Assembly: GCA_942159475.1 (NCBI GenBank)
Contig: OW804094.1
Span: 15,187,708-15,251,707 of the forward strand
Reading direction: 5' to 3'
Origin: Sthenelais limicola
Taxonomy: Eukaryota > Annelida > Polychaeta > Phyllodocida > Sigalionidae
DNA length: 64,000 nt
In this document: positions 11,601-23,600 of the stretch, piece by piece
How the letters are laid out: every line of letters starts with the position of its first letter
Numbering within the stretch: position 1 is the stretch's first letter
Notes under the pieces: model-generated
Seen by the model: only the letters and a program-made list of their open reading frames with translations
What the model was told of the DNA's origin: nothing
The model's database searches: none
Program-made: the position numbers and the translations under genes

Positions 11601-11986
11601 ACCTAAATATACTGCATTCCCAGGGCTACTGCATACATAGAACATGGAGCTATGATTTGTTATTTCTCCATCCGTAAAGTTACATGACAGTAAAATGTCA
11701 TGACGATAGTTTTAGGTTTGGTTATGTTTAAGATTGTTTTTCCAGTCGCCACAAAAAGACCCCTGTGGAATGATGTTAAAGAATCTTAATTCAAGCAAAT
11801 AATTAATAATTGATTTTCTCTTTTAATTGCTTGCAGTACCGAGAGGAACGTTTCCGTCAGACGAGTGAGAGCACCAATCAACGCGTCCTCTGGTGGTCAA
11901 TCGCACAAACAGTCATCCTCCTGGTGACCGGTTTCTGGCAGATGAGACATCTCAAGGGCTTCTTTGAGGCCAAGAAACTCGTGTAA
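5541..11986 (+). CDS. TMED9: p24-family cargo receptor, TMED9/TMED4-like (spliced)
   Basis: Type I membrane protein of the early secretory pathway. p24 proteins cycle between ER and Golgi in COPII and COPI vesicles and help select cargo. Exons are 5541-5673, then either 7219-7334 or 8316-8431, then 9628-9732, 10762-10908 and 11837-11986. All have GT/AG borders. The total is 651 nt, 216 residues plus stop. A signal peptide (about 1-20) precedes [20 protein letters not shown], the hallmark start of the alpha-subfamily GOLD domain. Next come a luminal coiled coil (about 125-165, [20 protein letters not shown]), a membrane span ([18 protein letters not shown]) and a short tail with FF and a C-terminal KKLV dilysine signal. 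Family members are usually 215-235 residues. Upstream in-frame codons to 5487 begin with GTG, so the ATG at 5541 is chosen. TMED9 and TMED4 are not separable here. Confidence 0.95.
5674..7218 (+). other. TMED intron 1 (upstream of exon 2a)
   Basis: No exon, RNA gene or recognisable element was seen here. Short open frames on either strand look random. Confidence 0.6.
7219..7334 (+). CDS. TMED9: TMED alternative exon 2a
   Basis: Acceptor TTTTCCAG, donor GTAAGA, 116 nt. It encodes [18 protein letters not shown]... ending PDDSMIMSR, the middle of the GOLD domain. It starts in phase 1 like exon 2b and has the same length. Either one alone keeps frame; both together or neither would not. Confidence 0.9.
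7335..8315 (+). other. intron between the alternative TMED exons 2a and 2b
   Basis: Contains an (A)22 run near 7456-7477. No element was recognised. Any RNA pairing that enforces exclusive splicing would be expected here or in the flanking introns, but I could not identify one by eye. Confidence 0.5.
8316..8431 (+). CDS. TMED9: TMED alternative exon 2b
   Basis: Acceptor GGTTTCAG, donor GTAAGG, 116 nt. It encodes [18 protein letters not shown]... ending PDDKTIISR. It shares 24 of 38 full codons' residues with exon 2a, including GLGMHV and VRDPDD. It looks closer to typical TMED4/9 sequence than 2a does. Confidence 0.9.
8432..9627 (+). other. TMED intron after exon 2b
   Basis: AT-rich, with T-runs near 8500 and 8770. 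Nothing recognisable was seen. Confidence 0.5.
9628..9732 (+). CDS. TMED9: TMED exon 3
   Basis: 35 codons, phase 0 at both ends. It encodes [20 protein letters not shown] followed by the CLLSNS strand; this cysteine probably pairs with the one in exon 1, as in other GOLD domains. Confidence 0.95.
10086..10480 (+). repeat. SINE-like repeat (family E), first copy
   Basis: The left end GGGGTGGCGCAGCAGTCCAG resembles a tRNA A box, and GTTGGAATCCCAC about 45 bp later resembles a B box. The stretch from about 10190 to at least 10365 recurs in opposite orientation at 49749-50077 (shared words include CTCACTGTTGCTGGCTAG and AAAACTCTAACATTCATA). It lies in TMED intron 3. Confidence 0.5.
10762..10908 (+). 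CDS. TMED9: TMED exon 4
   Basis: 49 codons. [20 protein letters not shown] leads into the heptad-rich coiled coil through which p24 proteins form hetero-oligomers. Confidence 0.95.
11010..11303. mobile_element. hAT-type MITE with 7-bp target duplication
   Basis: Ends are AGGGCTCGAAAAAAC and GTTTTTTCGAGCCCC, flanked by GATATTC at 11003-11009 and 11304-11310. CAGGGCTCG-like ends and a 7-8-bp duplication are typical of hAT elements. Inside, the word ACTTGCCC or its complement GGGCAAGT occurs repeatedly, as expected for subterminal transposase sites. No coding capacity. It lies in TMED intron 4. Confidence 0.75.
11837..11986 (+). CDS. TMED9: TMED exon 5 with stop
   Basis: Encodes [16 protein letters not shown], the membrane span and the tail [13 protein letters not shown], then TAA at 11984-11986. 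Confidence 0.95.
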   Translation, partial: YREERFRQTSESTNQRVLWWSIAQTVILLVTGFWQMRHLKGFFEAKKLV

Positions 11987-12229
11987 AAATCAAACAAATG
12001 TACATTTTTTTTCCTGAAAAAAAAGCACCAGAAAAGGACCCAGGAGTCTGGGCTGGTTCAGACTTTTGGTTCCCTTTTCTGCTCATCTCATTATTATTCA
12101 TAGCCTCATGTTTTCAGGCTTGGGTAGTTATATTGAATGTTGGGGAAAGGGCATTATGTATGACCTTTTAATGTTTGTGTATTTGTGGGTCAACATGGAG
12201 AGTGTTGATAACCGGGGTGGGGTATCTAA

Positions 12230-12468
12230 TATGGGTGAGATTTTTAGAAAATGTACAATTCACATTCACCAACCCTCTCAAATAACCCAAATTTTAGACG
12301 AAAATAAAGTTCAAAATACAGTTTAATCTAACCAAACAGATTGCTAGAATCAATGCAATGCTGAATATACTCGAATTTACCTAGTATTGACCAAATTGCA
12401 GCCTAATTTAGCAGAATTTACTAAATGTGTACAGCTGCCAATTGTACATTTTCTTAAAATCTGACCCA
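12230..12468. mobile_element. MITE family A, copy A1
   Basis: Starts TATGGGTGAGATTTTTAG and ends CTTAAAATCTGACCCA. The interior matches the other A copies (TTCAAAATACAGTTTAAT..., CAATGCAATGCTGAATATAC). It is the only A copy found outside the EVC2-like gene. Confidence 0.85.
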
Positions 12469-13621
12469 ACTAATATATATCTCCCTGTGTGGGAACCAAT
12501 CTGATACCATGAGGCTTAATCACGATCAAGCTCTTAGGTTTAAATTTAGAATATCATCTGGGGATTCACTTACTGTGAACCATAGAGGGGAGTGGGTATG
12601 TGGATGTGTGTATGAGAGTTGTAATTGGTCATATGGAAACATTTTCATTCCTGAGCGATATCATGTAACAATTCTAAAGCCCTTAATATAATGTCATTGT
12701 TGTTATGGAATATGTAGAATGGACTGGGGGTCATTGCATCTTCATATATTTTATTATTCAAGTACAAAAGCCTTCGTGAAAACATGAAATGAAATTTGAT
12801 CATAAATAATAGCATTTTGATGGTTTATATCCGGATTATGTTAGGACTGGGCTGTTAAAAAAAGCACCTTTGTTTCCAAACTATTTCCTAAATTCAACCC
12901 AGCCTAGAATGTGATGGATCACTTAGTATGTACGTGTATATATATATATATGATGCATATATTTTCCTGTAAATATATCACATCGGTATGCTAGAAATAC
13001 ATGTTCATATCGGGGAATAATTGGTATGATCAAGTTTGTCTTGTCGTGTTGGGCCCTGAAGGTGGCTTTATTTTGCTGGATGAAACGATTTTTTTTCCAA
13101 AATGTGGTTTTCTAATGAAAATGTTGCAATTTATCTGTATTAGTTGCCAATTTCTGGCCAGAAAAATGAATTATTCTTCAAGTTTCCCACTGTCCCCGTC
13201 ATGTCATGTAGAGAACGTCCAGGAATAAACTGAAAGTGAAACCTCAGTCACTTTCAGCCCAACACTTACTTATTGTATTTTGGAATGGTTTCTAAATGAC
13301 TAAGTCATAGGTTTTGGATGCCAGAAAAAAGTGGGTTTCCTTCTTATGCAATTCTATAATTTGCTTCTCTTTAGAATAAGGGTGCGATGAAGTGGGATTT
13401 TTAAGATTTATTGATTAATAATTAATTATGACTAATCAACCATGAAAGTTCGTGTGTATGTATGTCCATTGTGGAAGGTGATTGATAAGTTATGAAAAGT
13501 GAGTGCAAGAAGCAAGTTCTTATATTTGTAAGGTTTTAATTAGAAAATTATTTGTATTTTTATCATTTTTCCCATAATTAAAACATTTCTCTTTGAATCT
13601 GAACTTGTGCACTTTTGGTGA

Positions 13622-13627
13622 AATAAA
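13622..13627 (+). terminator. possible TMED poly(A) signal
   Basis: AATAAA followed within 40 bp by a T/G-rich stretch (GCGTTTTTGTTTTTCTGTGGG region). This is the usual arrangement of a cleavage/polyadenylation site. Confidence 0.45.
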
Positions 13628-14047
13628 ATTCTCTGTAACTCATTATTCAAGGCTCTGGCGTTTTTGTTTTTCTGTGGGAGTAGAAATAATAGGCTACCCC
13701 CAGGAGTTTTGGTCTACCTAGTTTTATAACAGATTATATTATGTTATAATAATTAACAATAGGTTACACAAGCTGTTTCGTGCATAATCCCGAGGCGAGG
13801 CCGACATGACAGGTTATTCACAAACGGCACCAGCAGGCAAGAAATAGAGTTATTAATTCCTTTAGTCTGTAAAATCTGATACTTTAACCCTACAATTGAC
13901 AGTTCTCCCAACTGGAAAGGATTTATGTTCCATGTCAGAATATTTGAGGAATATTTAAACCATGGGAAATTGTACAATTGCCATAATACGTAGATCTTGG
14001 TGAAACAAGAACAACAACTGGCAAATGTGGTTAGTAAACAACTAAGC

Positions 14048-14398
14048 AATAAGGGAGTTGCATGTCTCACTGCGCATGTCTGTCACAGTGCATCCTGGGA
14101 TGGTTTCTGTTGAAATTTGACAAACAAATATTTGGTAACATTTTTAGCAAAAATTGCAAGAATGTTTTCACCTATATCATAGCTTGTATAAATGATCTAT
14201 GAAAACCAAATGCATGATGGGAAAGATGGAGGCTTGTGTCATAGAAACATGTATAACACATGGCTATTGACAATAGAACATTGATGAATAGTCCATGTTG
14301 AACGTGGCATGTTTTCTTTAGATTTTAGACTGTACCATTAGTCCCATAATTCCATGCGAATCTAGATTCAAAATGGCGGCTATGCAAATCCCCTATTA
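14048..14398. mobile_element. MITE family D, copy D1
   Basis: About 350 bp with ends AATAAGGGAGTTGCATG and ATGCAAATCCCCTATT. The interior is shared with D2-D4 (CAGTGCATCCTGGGATGG, CCAAATGCATGATGGGAA). A TTA/TAA-type flank would fit a PIF/Harbinger or related element, but this is not certain. Confidence 0.8.
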
Positions 14399-14552
14399 GG
14401 GACAGAAGGTGCCCTGTAGTTGGTGCGGGAGGGACACTTGACCCCACTGACTAATTAGATATTTTGTATCATTTCATCTAAGGCCAATATCATATTTAAT
14501 CAATTGAAAGTATAAAGAACACAAGTTCCTTCATTAAGAAGTAGACACATTT

Positions 14553-14558
14553 TATTTC
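14553..14558 (-). terminator. possible poly(A) signal for the EVC2-like gene
   Basis: Minus-strand AATAAA in a stretch with no competing gene. Another AATAAA lies nearer the stop at 17008-17013. Which one is used cannot be told from sequence. Confidence 0.25.
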
Positions 14559-15574
14559 AATAAAGTTTGTATCACACATGACTGAAATGTATACAGTGAA
14601 GTTTGAGATAAAAAAACATTTACTTATGATCGATATTCATAGTCTTTACTTGATAAGATCTTACTTCACAAATCTCTTCAACGGGCTATTTCATTGAATT
14701 TGGCACTGAAGAATGTGGACAATTGCCAAATCCCAATTCATTTCACCGATACATCCGTCTATGAAAAAAACACGGTTAATATCCTTAGGCATTAAAGATC
14801 CAGGTTTCCATAACACTTATATCACTATTAATATGAATTATGAATAATTATCTTGGGACGTTATCCACTGCACAGGTCAGTTGCAGTGGTTTGGGGATAT
14901 CACCAGGTCATCAAACCAACGATATTTAACGAGGTTTTAAGATACAAAAATAGATATAAAAACATCCTTCCCAATACAAACCTCTAGGATAAAATCCATG
15001 CAGGGAATATCTGATCTGATATTGCTATTTGTATAGGATACAAATTCCAACTGAACTTGGAATGTTTCCCCTTTTTTTATTTGACATACATCTCTTGGAT
15101 TCTTTGCATACCGAATACCAACTCGGCATCAATACACATATCCTATTGCTTGGTTATATTGTCTAGCTTAAACATACGTAACCATAAAGGGGTATGTTGA
15201 TTTACCCTGTGAATATTTACATAATATTGGAGTATTCTTATTATCCCCACGTTTCATTATAAGGGCTGTTAACCCAGCCTTCAGCAGGCATATCACAGTC
15301 ACACAAGAATAGTAGAGCAAAATATATTCAAGGAAATAAAAAATGAAAAATGAGTGCAACGTCTCACATGGTGGATCAGGATTTAGTTTTATACATGTAA
15401 AGAAGTGTCGGATCATAATTGCGGACGAGTGAACAATTTTATACTCCAGGTATTGGTTAGATGTGCTTAATAGTAGAGTTAATCCAAGAAATGTTCTTAC
15501 ATGTTTTAACTTTTTTGATTTATCCATTGCCTCTGCCTTTCATACGAATTCCATGTTTCTGGATGAGAGGGGGA

Positions 15575-15604
15575 GTGTGTGTGTGTGTGCGGGGGGGGGG
15601 GGGG
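15575..15604. repeat. (GT)n followed by G-run
   Basis: TG repeats pass into CGGGGGGGGGGGGGG. Low-complexity, slippage-prone tract. Confidence 0.9.
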
Positions 15605-15726
15605 ATAATTGGTTGCTTTACACCCTAACTTGATACCATACAAAATAATACTTGAGAATTAAAACGATAATTTCATAACGCAGGTTATATTTAGAGCTAT
15701 TGTTATGGTCGAGCCAGACCAGTGCG

Positions 15727-15773
15727 ACTTCAGACTCACTTTGCAGAAACACATCAAACAATTTTTCATAATC
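15727..15773. repeat. 47-bp direct repeat, copy 1
   Basis: Identical, as far as I can read, to 15872-15918 (both begin ACTTCAGACTCACTTTGCAG). They are separated by about 100 bp, so a local duplication is likely. Confidence 0.9.
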
Positions 15774-15871
15774 TTTTTTAATTTCCTTGCCCGCTAGGAA
15801 GTATGGATTAGAGCTCGTGCATTGTGCGTTAGTCTGGTCCATGTTCTTAGTTTAGGGGAAAAAATTTTCAA

Positions 15872-15918
15872 ACTTCAGACTCACTTTGCAGAAACACATC
15901 AAACAATTTTTCATAATC
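15872..15918. repeat. 47-bp direct repeat, copy 2
   Basis: Second copy of the repeat at 15727-15773. The sequences diverge right after the shared TTTTTCATAATCT. Confidence 0.9.
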
Positions 15919-17026
15919 TGTTATAATATCCTCATTTGTATTATAAACAAGGGGTTGTGGTAACAATGGATGTCTCATTTTTAATACCGCATTCCCGTCT
16001 AAGTCATAAATCCGTATTCCTTCGTTATTTGTTTCATATAATAAGGACCGACGATTGGAAGAATTTTACATCGGACATTTTACGCTCCCAAATATGGAAG
16101 ATTAGTCTGAAACATGTCTATGTTCTACCCTTATGACGGTTTAGGAAAGGATGACCCATCGAAGAGAAATTATAATTTCCATAAAGAAATAACTTGGAAA
16201 TGCAGCCTTAAATAATGTTACATTTGCCCCAGAGTGACCCATTAGTATTGCGCATTTTCGTCAATTGCTGCCCTTGAATATCACAGTCTTAGTTTTCAGA
16301 GCAATTAAATGAAGTAAATCTATTTCCTCGTTTTGCTTACAACATAAACTTACTACATAATATCAGCAATCCCATGTCATTCCCAATGCAAATGTACATA
16401 CATTATGAGGTAGCATATACTATATACAACTCCCAAAGGATTCCAAATATCCAGCTGAGCTATGCTTTGGGCTATTCTACATTATCATAACTATTAATGC
16501 ACTTGCATTTCGCATGTTAATGGCCTCGGATAATTACGAAATCTATGGATTTTCTATGGCTGCATGTCCTCTTTAAATAACAAGGTCGACAACAACAATA
16601 ATAAATGACCACAGGGCAAAATCTTTCGGCATAGCCTGATTGACCAATAATATGTACATTTTATACAGTTTCTGGATGAAGTAAACGTCGTGATAAAATA
16701 TATATTTTGATTGTTTACAATATGAAAAATATATAGAGCTACAAAAGGGTTAAGCCTCCAAGACATGAACAGTTGGGGATTATGAACCAAGGCGACAAAT
16801 ATAGTTTACATCAAATACATAACATGGGATTTATGGCGATAGGTAAATATATAGAAAAATAATAGTGATACAGAATGAATTAATTGGAATGTTAAACTTC
16901 ATAACATACTTCATGAACTATTTTACTTTACATTGATCTCTTTAAAGCTAGGCCAAATATCAGCTACCATGATGTACATGTCTGTAATATTAAACTTAAT
17001 CCTATATTTTATTACTGCCCGTGTTC

Positions 17027-17273
17027 CACCAAAACCGATGCTTTCATCCGACCGATTTTAGCCCATCCGATTTTTAGATAAATTGGTTTGGTGGATCATG
17101 CACCTACTATAATGATAACTGTCATCATGTTTAATATAAACAGGCACATCGGATGAGCATCTAGCAACAATACGATATCAAAATATATTGATATGATAGG
17201 GTTCCAATCTGGTTTACCTGATAGCAATACAATCCGATTTAAGAATCGGATGAATCAGATCTGGTAGAACACA
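17027..17273. mobile_element. MITE-like element with GTGTTCYACCA ends
   Basis: The left end GTGTTCCACCAAAACCG and the reverse complement of the right end, GTGTTCTACCAGATCTG, match at about 13 of 17 positions. The interior is rich in CATCCGAT/ATCGGATG words in both orientations. No target duplication is clear. It lies directly downstream of the EVC2-like stop. Confidence 0.55.
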
Positions 17274-17373
17274 TGCAGGCCGGCAACTTTGTCAGACATA
17301 AACTCGGAAATGGAAGCACAAATTCAACCCATCTATTAAATGTCTTTGAGACTTGACCCAATAAAAAAACAAC

Positions 17374-17614
17374 CTAGTACCTATAATGATCATCATCATC
17401 ATAATGTTTAACCTTTTTCTTCCGGCCGCTGAGCGGGGGAAGCCGGGAGGAGGGGGCAGGTCGCCGGCGCCGGCCCTCGTCACTCTCATACACGGGGGAG
17501 TTACTCCGGCCGAGCGGGTCAGGGCGGGATGAGAGCAGTTCTTCCTTGTCTCTGTCCACCTCTCGCCTCCTCATCAACTTACTTCCTAACCCCCGCTTTC
17601 CTTTTGTTTTTCTC
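17374..17614 (-). CDS. EVC2: EVC2-like exon 32 with stop
   Basis: 80 codons plus TAG at 17374-17376. Basic and low-complexity ([20 protein letters not shown] ... [20 protein letters not shown]), ending in DDDD and HYRY. It is much more GC-rich than its surroundings (about 17410-17540). Confidence 0.85.
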
Positions 17615-20600
17615 CTGCAAGAATACATTAATTTTATATAAAGCTTTCTTTTATTACATTTCATTACATTATTTTATCTTTTTCATCATGGATATTGGTA
17701 TGGTCAGAAAATGTACAATTTGTACTCATAAGCATCACATTAAAACCGAAATGGTAAATTGAGGTAGAAGATGTATTTATTTATCTTAATTATCTCTCAT
17801 GTAATAATAAATGTCAAGCACTCCCAATAGTTCAGCTGTCTAGCTGTTCCTAAGTTACTAGAGAAAGCTGAATTATTGGGAATACGTTTGGAAATGCATG
17901 GGAATTTAGAACAAGGTTTAGATAGGTATAGTGGATAGTGATACATATTTGTTTCCAGCCATTGATATACAATTCATAGCGTTACATTCGTTACGGAGAC
18001 TGGGGAATTGGTGTTCATTACATATTATGTAAAGAAATAACATTTCATGGATGCATGTCTACTTTTACGGATTGACTTAAAACTAACCAAACCTTAATTC
18101 CCCCTCATGCTTAAATGCAATATTATGTTAATGAAGTGTACTCTGTATATTTCACACGGAAGGAATTATAAGAAAATACCGATCAGGAGAAACACCATGT
18201 TAAAAAACCCCACCTCAATAATGAGAACAAGAATATTGGTTATGTACACAAATATTTTCATAAACATGAATAAGTTTTCATTAAAACACGACTCATACAC
18301 ACTCTAAGAATAGAAAAGGTTCCATGGAGAGGTCCCAGAATTTTTTTTGTTTGTCCAAGGGAGGACTATCGAAAGTTTTCAAAAAGTGGTTCTTTTTCAA
18401 TAATTCTTTTTACCAGGGCTAGTTCAGCTCATGCAACTGGTCTTTCACTACTGCCTGGGGAGCGGGCGAAATCGTAGCTGCGTCAAGATTCAAACCCACA
18501 ACATTCGCATGACTCTGGATCCATCGCTTTACACCGCTCAGCCACCCCATACCATTACACATTAAGGAGCCTTTCTTTCTAAGAGTGTATCGAATCACTT
18601 AACTTAGGAAAACGCCCATTTCTGCGTTTGAATATATATCCGGGTGGAAAGATATAGGGTATAAAACGTTCACCATCAACACAAGTGTATTGCCAAATGA
18701 ATGGCAGTCATGTAGAGTAGAGAGAGGGGAGAAAGAGAAGAGAGTGATAACGGAGATGAAAGAAGAGAGGGGAGAGAGACACACACGTGTCACACACGCT
18801 TGCAGATGATGCTTACAGTGAACTCAAGGAGAATGACTATCTCCCTCTGAGCTTTAACGGGATTTTCGGTTTCTGAAATTTGATGAAAAAAACCCAAACA
18901 CTGAAACAAAACCTTCATTTTGAAATAATACTTTTTTTCCACATTCTGAAGTTTGCTAGAAAGTTACATTCAACAAAACATATTTCTGGAGTTTTTTTTC
19001 TTTGCTTCTTTTTCTGTTTTTAAGGATTAAAATGTAATCATTAAAAACAATTTTACAGTAGATATCATTTCAGTGTTAGTTTTCGAAACACATTTTTTCC
19101 CTAACAATGCAAAGTTGTACACGTAGGGAACCGTTCATCATTCGATTGGCACCTCCAAAGCCATATTACTCCGTCAATATGGCAAAACACATAAAAAGCG
19201 ATAGAGACGAATGCAAATCAACAAGGCGGTGAAACATTTTGCGAGTTTAAAACCAATTTACAGCCTGTCAACTGGCTTAAACGCAGTGTGCGCCGATATT
19301 TTATTGTGTTTTTGCGGCCAATTAGAAAAGATTTCATTTCCTCAAATATAAAACCTGGCTTCTATTTCTCTCAGCCTTCTTCTTCAATCTTCTCGACAGA
19401 TTTTCTGTCAGACCCGGCTTGTATTTTTTCATCCGGATGAATCCAACAGAAAATCCAGAGCAAAAGCGTTTTCCATGAAGATAATCTACTACATGTTTTT
19501 TAATTTTGATATGCCCATGCTACAATTATGCTACATAGGTGCTACACATGGGCGTGTAACGACAATATTCATATTGGACATGTACCATATTATATCATGA
19601 GTTAAAATTTGTTTTTTACTACTACATGTTTCTTTCATTGTATTTACCCATGCTATAACTATGAGAGGTCCCGCTAACTTTTAGATTCAGAATTAAAAAG
19701 AAACTCGTTTATACTAACGATTTGCCACCTAGACATGCAGTTCCCCACTTTCAATATTTTCGTATTTCTATCTGTTCTCGGGACGATGAGAACTGACTTA
19801 TATTTAAAATCTATTTAAAATCTGGCTCTATATTTGAGGAAATGCATTGTACGTGTGTAATACCATGTGCTATGATGATGAATGTAAGTAGTTGTGAAAT
19901 CTTTACCTGGCGCTTTTTCTTTAATAGGAGTGATAGAGATAATTAATGACTTGATTAATGATATAACTACCACGTCAGCTTATTATGTGACATGTGACAT
20001 TAACTGTTTGGCTTAGAGTGTACGTTGTTATGTTGTGGCATGTTATTGTATAAAGTCATGCTTGCCCTAGTCCCAGCACTGAGCACGAACATAATTGCAC
20101 GGAGATATCACATGGGTAGATTCATTAGATTATTAAGGAGGGTAGGGATTAAACTGACTTTCTGATGAAATGAATTAATCCTTCTGTTATACCCGCTTTT
20201 CTTTTTGCCTTATCTTTAAATCTAATTACATAATATTGCATAACATATATGAATATTAATATGCGATATGATATGATGTTCCATAACTTTATGAATCATG
20301 ATTAACTAATGTGAAATATGAATCATTATGCATGTCCAGAGGTAAGGAGACACCTGCCGCCATATTACATAACTATCAGACACACGACAGGCTGTCTCCA
20401 CATGTAACCATATGTTATCTTTACTAATTACTCGGCATGTCTAGGTTACTGATTAACATCTACACACACCATCGAAGCTCTACCTTTTCATATACTTAAT
20501 ATTATCGATCACTTCACTTCCTTTCTGATAGTGGGTACAGGCGGGGGGGGGGAGATATACGACAGTGTAACGACCCTACCTTATGTACCAAAAATCAGAG

Positions 20601-23600
20601 CAGAGCATGTGGTGGAGCAGTCATCATTTATTGTTTGTGTATTGGACTCTGTGTGAGGGGGGGGGGGGGGGGGTCGGCGGTCGGGGGGTCGGCGGTCGGG
20701 GGAGTCAATGATTGGCAGTTGGAGAATGAGGGCATGGGGGCTGGTTTAGTGGTTGGTTGCTGCACAGAACTTTTTTTTTCTTTAAACAATTTTATTTCGC
20801 AGAATTTAAAAAATGTGATAGGTCTAAAACATATATACAGGTCTGAATATTTAAACAAAATACAATATATGTAGAGCTTTTAACCTTCCATTACACATAA
20901 ACAACAATCTTACTTCCCTTTATTTATCGATCGTTACCCACTGGACGTATACGCAAATTAAATAAGTCCCAGTTTATGCAGTTTACATAGCAAGAGAACT
21001 CCCCTTTTTTTTTTAAATTTCTGGTCTCGAATAAGAGAAAAGGAAAGTATTTTTATCAGAGTCAGTTCGCAGAACAGCTAAAATCAAAGCGAGTAGTACA
21101 TTCAAACTGTAATAGTTCTGTGGTTGATGTATGTGTGGTAAGTGTTGTTGTATTGTTGAATGTGGAGGTTGGTTGAAAGCATAACTCGTTTTAGGATTTA
21201 ATAATCAAGCAATAGTAAATTAACACTACAGCCATAGCTGCCCCACCCGACTGATATCGGTAGATATCATAGTACATGACTATATATGTTAGCTTGTTTG
21301 ATAAGATTCCGCTCATCATGTTTGCTGAAAATCACTGAATTTATTTTCTTTACAATGCAGGGTCACCCATTGCAACATCGTATGATTTCCTTGTTTCACA
21401 GGATTTCGTTCATAATAGAAACTCTCAAAATATTAAACCCATGAAACCTAAAAAAAAAAGTCTTAATTAGTAGAAAGCTTCAACATGACCGTCTTGAATT
21501 GTTCAAAGTCACAGAGCACACCGAGGGTGATTGAGAAAATTCGTTTCAAACATTTTATCCCATGATTTGGTTGTGGCGTGATAATACAAAAAATGGCGAA
21601 ATTCGAACAAAATAACACCAAAGTTGTCTTGAAATTGGTAGATCCGCTATTTTGATATTTTAATCATTTTGATTAAACAAAAACTAAAATGGCAAAATGG
21701 GTGGCAGAAGTAGTTAAAAGCGCGCCTGGTTATATGCATCACACTAGTTAATGTTTTACCGGGTGAACAACTCCCATAGGTCTTCTTCTGGAAATATTTG
21801 AATTTTATTACTTCAACTTCTAGATGTGTTGTTTTTTTGCGATGTGTCATAACATGAGGAAAATGATGAATTATACAGGGGGCATCATTGGGTTTCTATA
21901 CCTAACTTATAAGCCGTGACTCGAATGCATTTTCTCGTAACATACATTTGAGGAAATTAAAGTATTGTTATAGTAATCTGTAATTCTGCAACAAACGGCA
22001 CATATTTGATCTTAATATTATGGGGGTAAATCAATTTGGGAAGTGTATTCGAGTTTATAAATTTGTTTTATAGCGTTTCTCAAATCGGTAAGGCAGCAAA
22101 TTACAGGAGTGTCTAGGGAAAAGTTTATCAATAGGGACTTAATTGAGTATCAACTAAATAAATTTAACTTTTTCAGACTATTTTGAGTTTTATCCTTTAC
22201 CATCATAGCATCAGAGCTAGGCGTCCTACAACATGGATAGACTTTCGGTACTTCGTAGTCGTAGGGGTGCATATATTACATAAGCCCTAAACTTAATTAT
22301 TATATATTCATTACATCTAAAAAATTGTAATTTATATGTGTTTCTATAACTACTAAGATAATTTCTATATTTAGATAATTAAGCTTACCCTCGTGCCGAC
22401 CTGAGGGAAGCAGACTTTGCCCGCTCAAACCTGGCTGACTTGACTCTCTCTAGCAGCGTGCCATCTTCCTTCTTCTTCCGCCCACTACAGACCAGACACA
22501 AAGGAAATAACTTTAACAATCATGTCTCCTTTATCCTCCTTGTAAAGCATATCTACCGACCTTATAACATGTCTATTACCTAAATCTTTGATCTATGGGA
22601 GGTACATAGAAGAAGTAGAATCAAATTATGTTTTGGCCTCGAATTTCATACATTTGGATTGCTCGCAAACGATAAAAACAGACTGATAATATGCATATTA
22701 AAAAGGCATAATTTTGGCTTATGTTATGTAATGTTTCCACTGAATTATATAGAGAATAAATGGTTAATATATTTATTTTGGGTGAACTAAAATTCCGGGT
22801 CCAGAATTCATCAGCTCCTACATTATTCCAATGACAAGGCCACGTTTTAAGCGTTTGCTAAATGAAATCAAAACTTTTCTCCTAGTCCTCCCGTTCTTGC
22901 ATTTTACTTCTCCCACCAATTTCTTATTAGTATCTTTTGTCATTTCTAGTGTAATTAATCCAACTAAATGGTGAAAGTAGATGTTCCATGAACCCTTAAT
23001 ATTTCCTATGGAGACCTTATAATAACAATCTATACACTGTCAATATTTACATTGAAATATATGTTATGTTCTTTAGTGTTTTCATGTACTTATCATATGC
23101 AACAACAAGTATAGATCAAGTTTAGCCCATTTCCAACTTAAACATTAATTAACTTATGTTGTTTAGCTATTAAATACGGTTTTGGTGTTTATTTCTCTAA
23201 ATCGATTAAATAGGAGTATTGCAATGACACCAATTGTATTGTCCATTTCTGTGATTAACTGGAGTCCAGGTCAAAATACTATACACACAAGGAAATAATA
23301 ATGTTTTACTCTAATAAAGAATACCTTTATGATCAGGTAATATATAAAGAACGTGAATTAAATGGGGAAGGATTTCCATTTATAAACTGAATACGGTTGC
23401 CTGAATATAGTTGCCTATTTGCTCAATGATGAGAATCTTTGATTTCATGATTGTTTCAGGAATATAGGAGACAGCTGCAATTCTCCTATTCAATGGTAAA
23501 TATTCATCAAATATGAAACATACTTACTCTAAACATCAAATACTTTATGACAATGGTAACTACAATGGTTAGTTATGCGTAATTGTAAATGCATTTAAAT

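Larger units (their letters stand above)
11987..13645 (+). other. TMED 3' UTR (putative)
   Basis: The region after the stop contains family A MITE copy A1 (12230-12468). It ends near an AATAAA at 13622-13627 that is followed by a GT-rich stretch. The exact 3' end is inferred. Confidence 0.45.
14600..17026. other. region between the two convergent genes
   Basis: No gene supported. It holds a 47-bp direct repeat (15727-15773 and 15872-15918) and a (GT)n-(G)n tract at 15575-15604. The right part may be 3' UTR of the EVC2-like gene. Confidence 0.5.
17615..22388 (-). other. EVC2-like intron 31 (4.8 kb)
   Basis: Contains a tRNA-derived SINE (18412-18555), a purine-rich tract near 18715-18785, and G-rich tracts near 20541-20552 and 20657-20702. 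A fragment with the family A word CAGAAAATGTACAATTTG lies at 17705-17724. The rest is AT-rich with nothing recognised. Confidence 0.6.

Noticed and set aside
18412..18555. tRNA gene
   Set aside because: A and B boxes are present but the acceptor and anticodon stems do not form. A SINE head is more likely.
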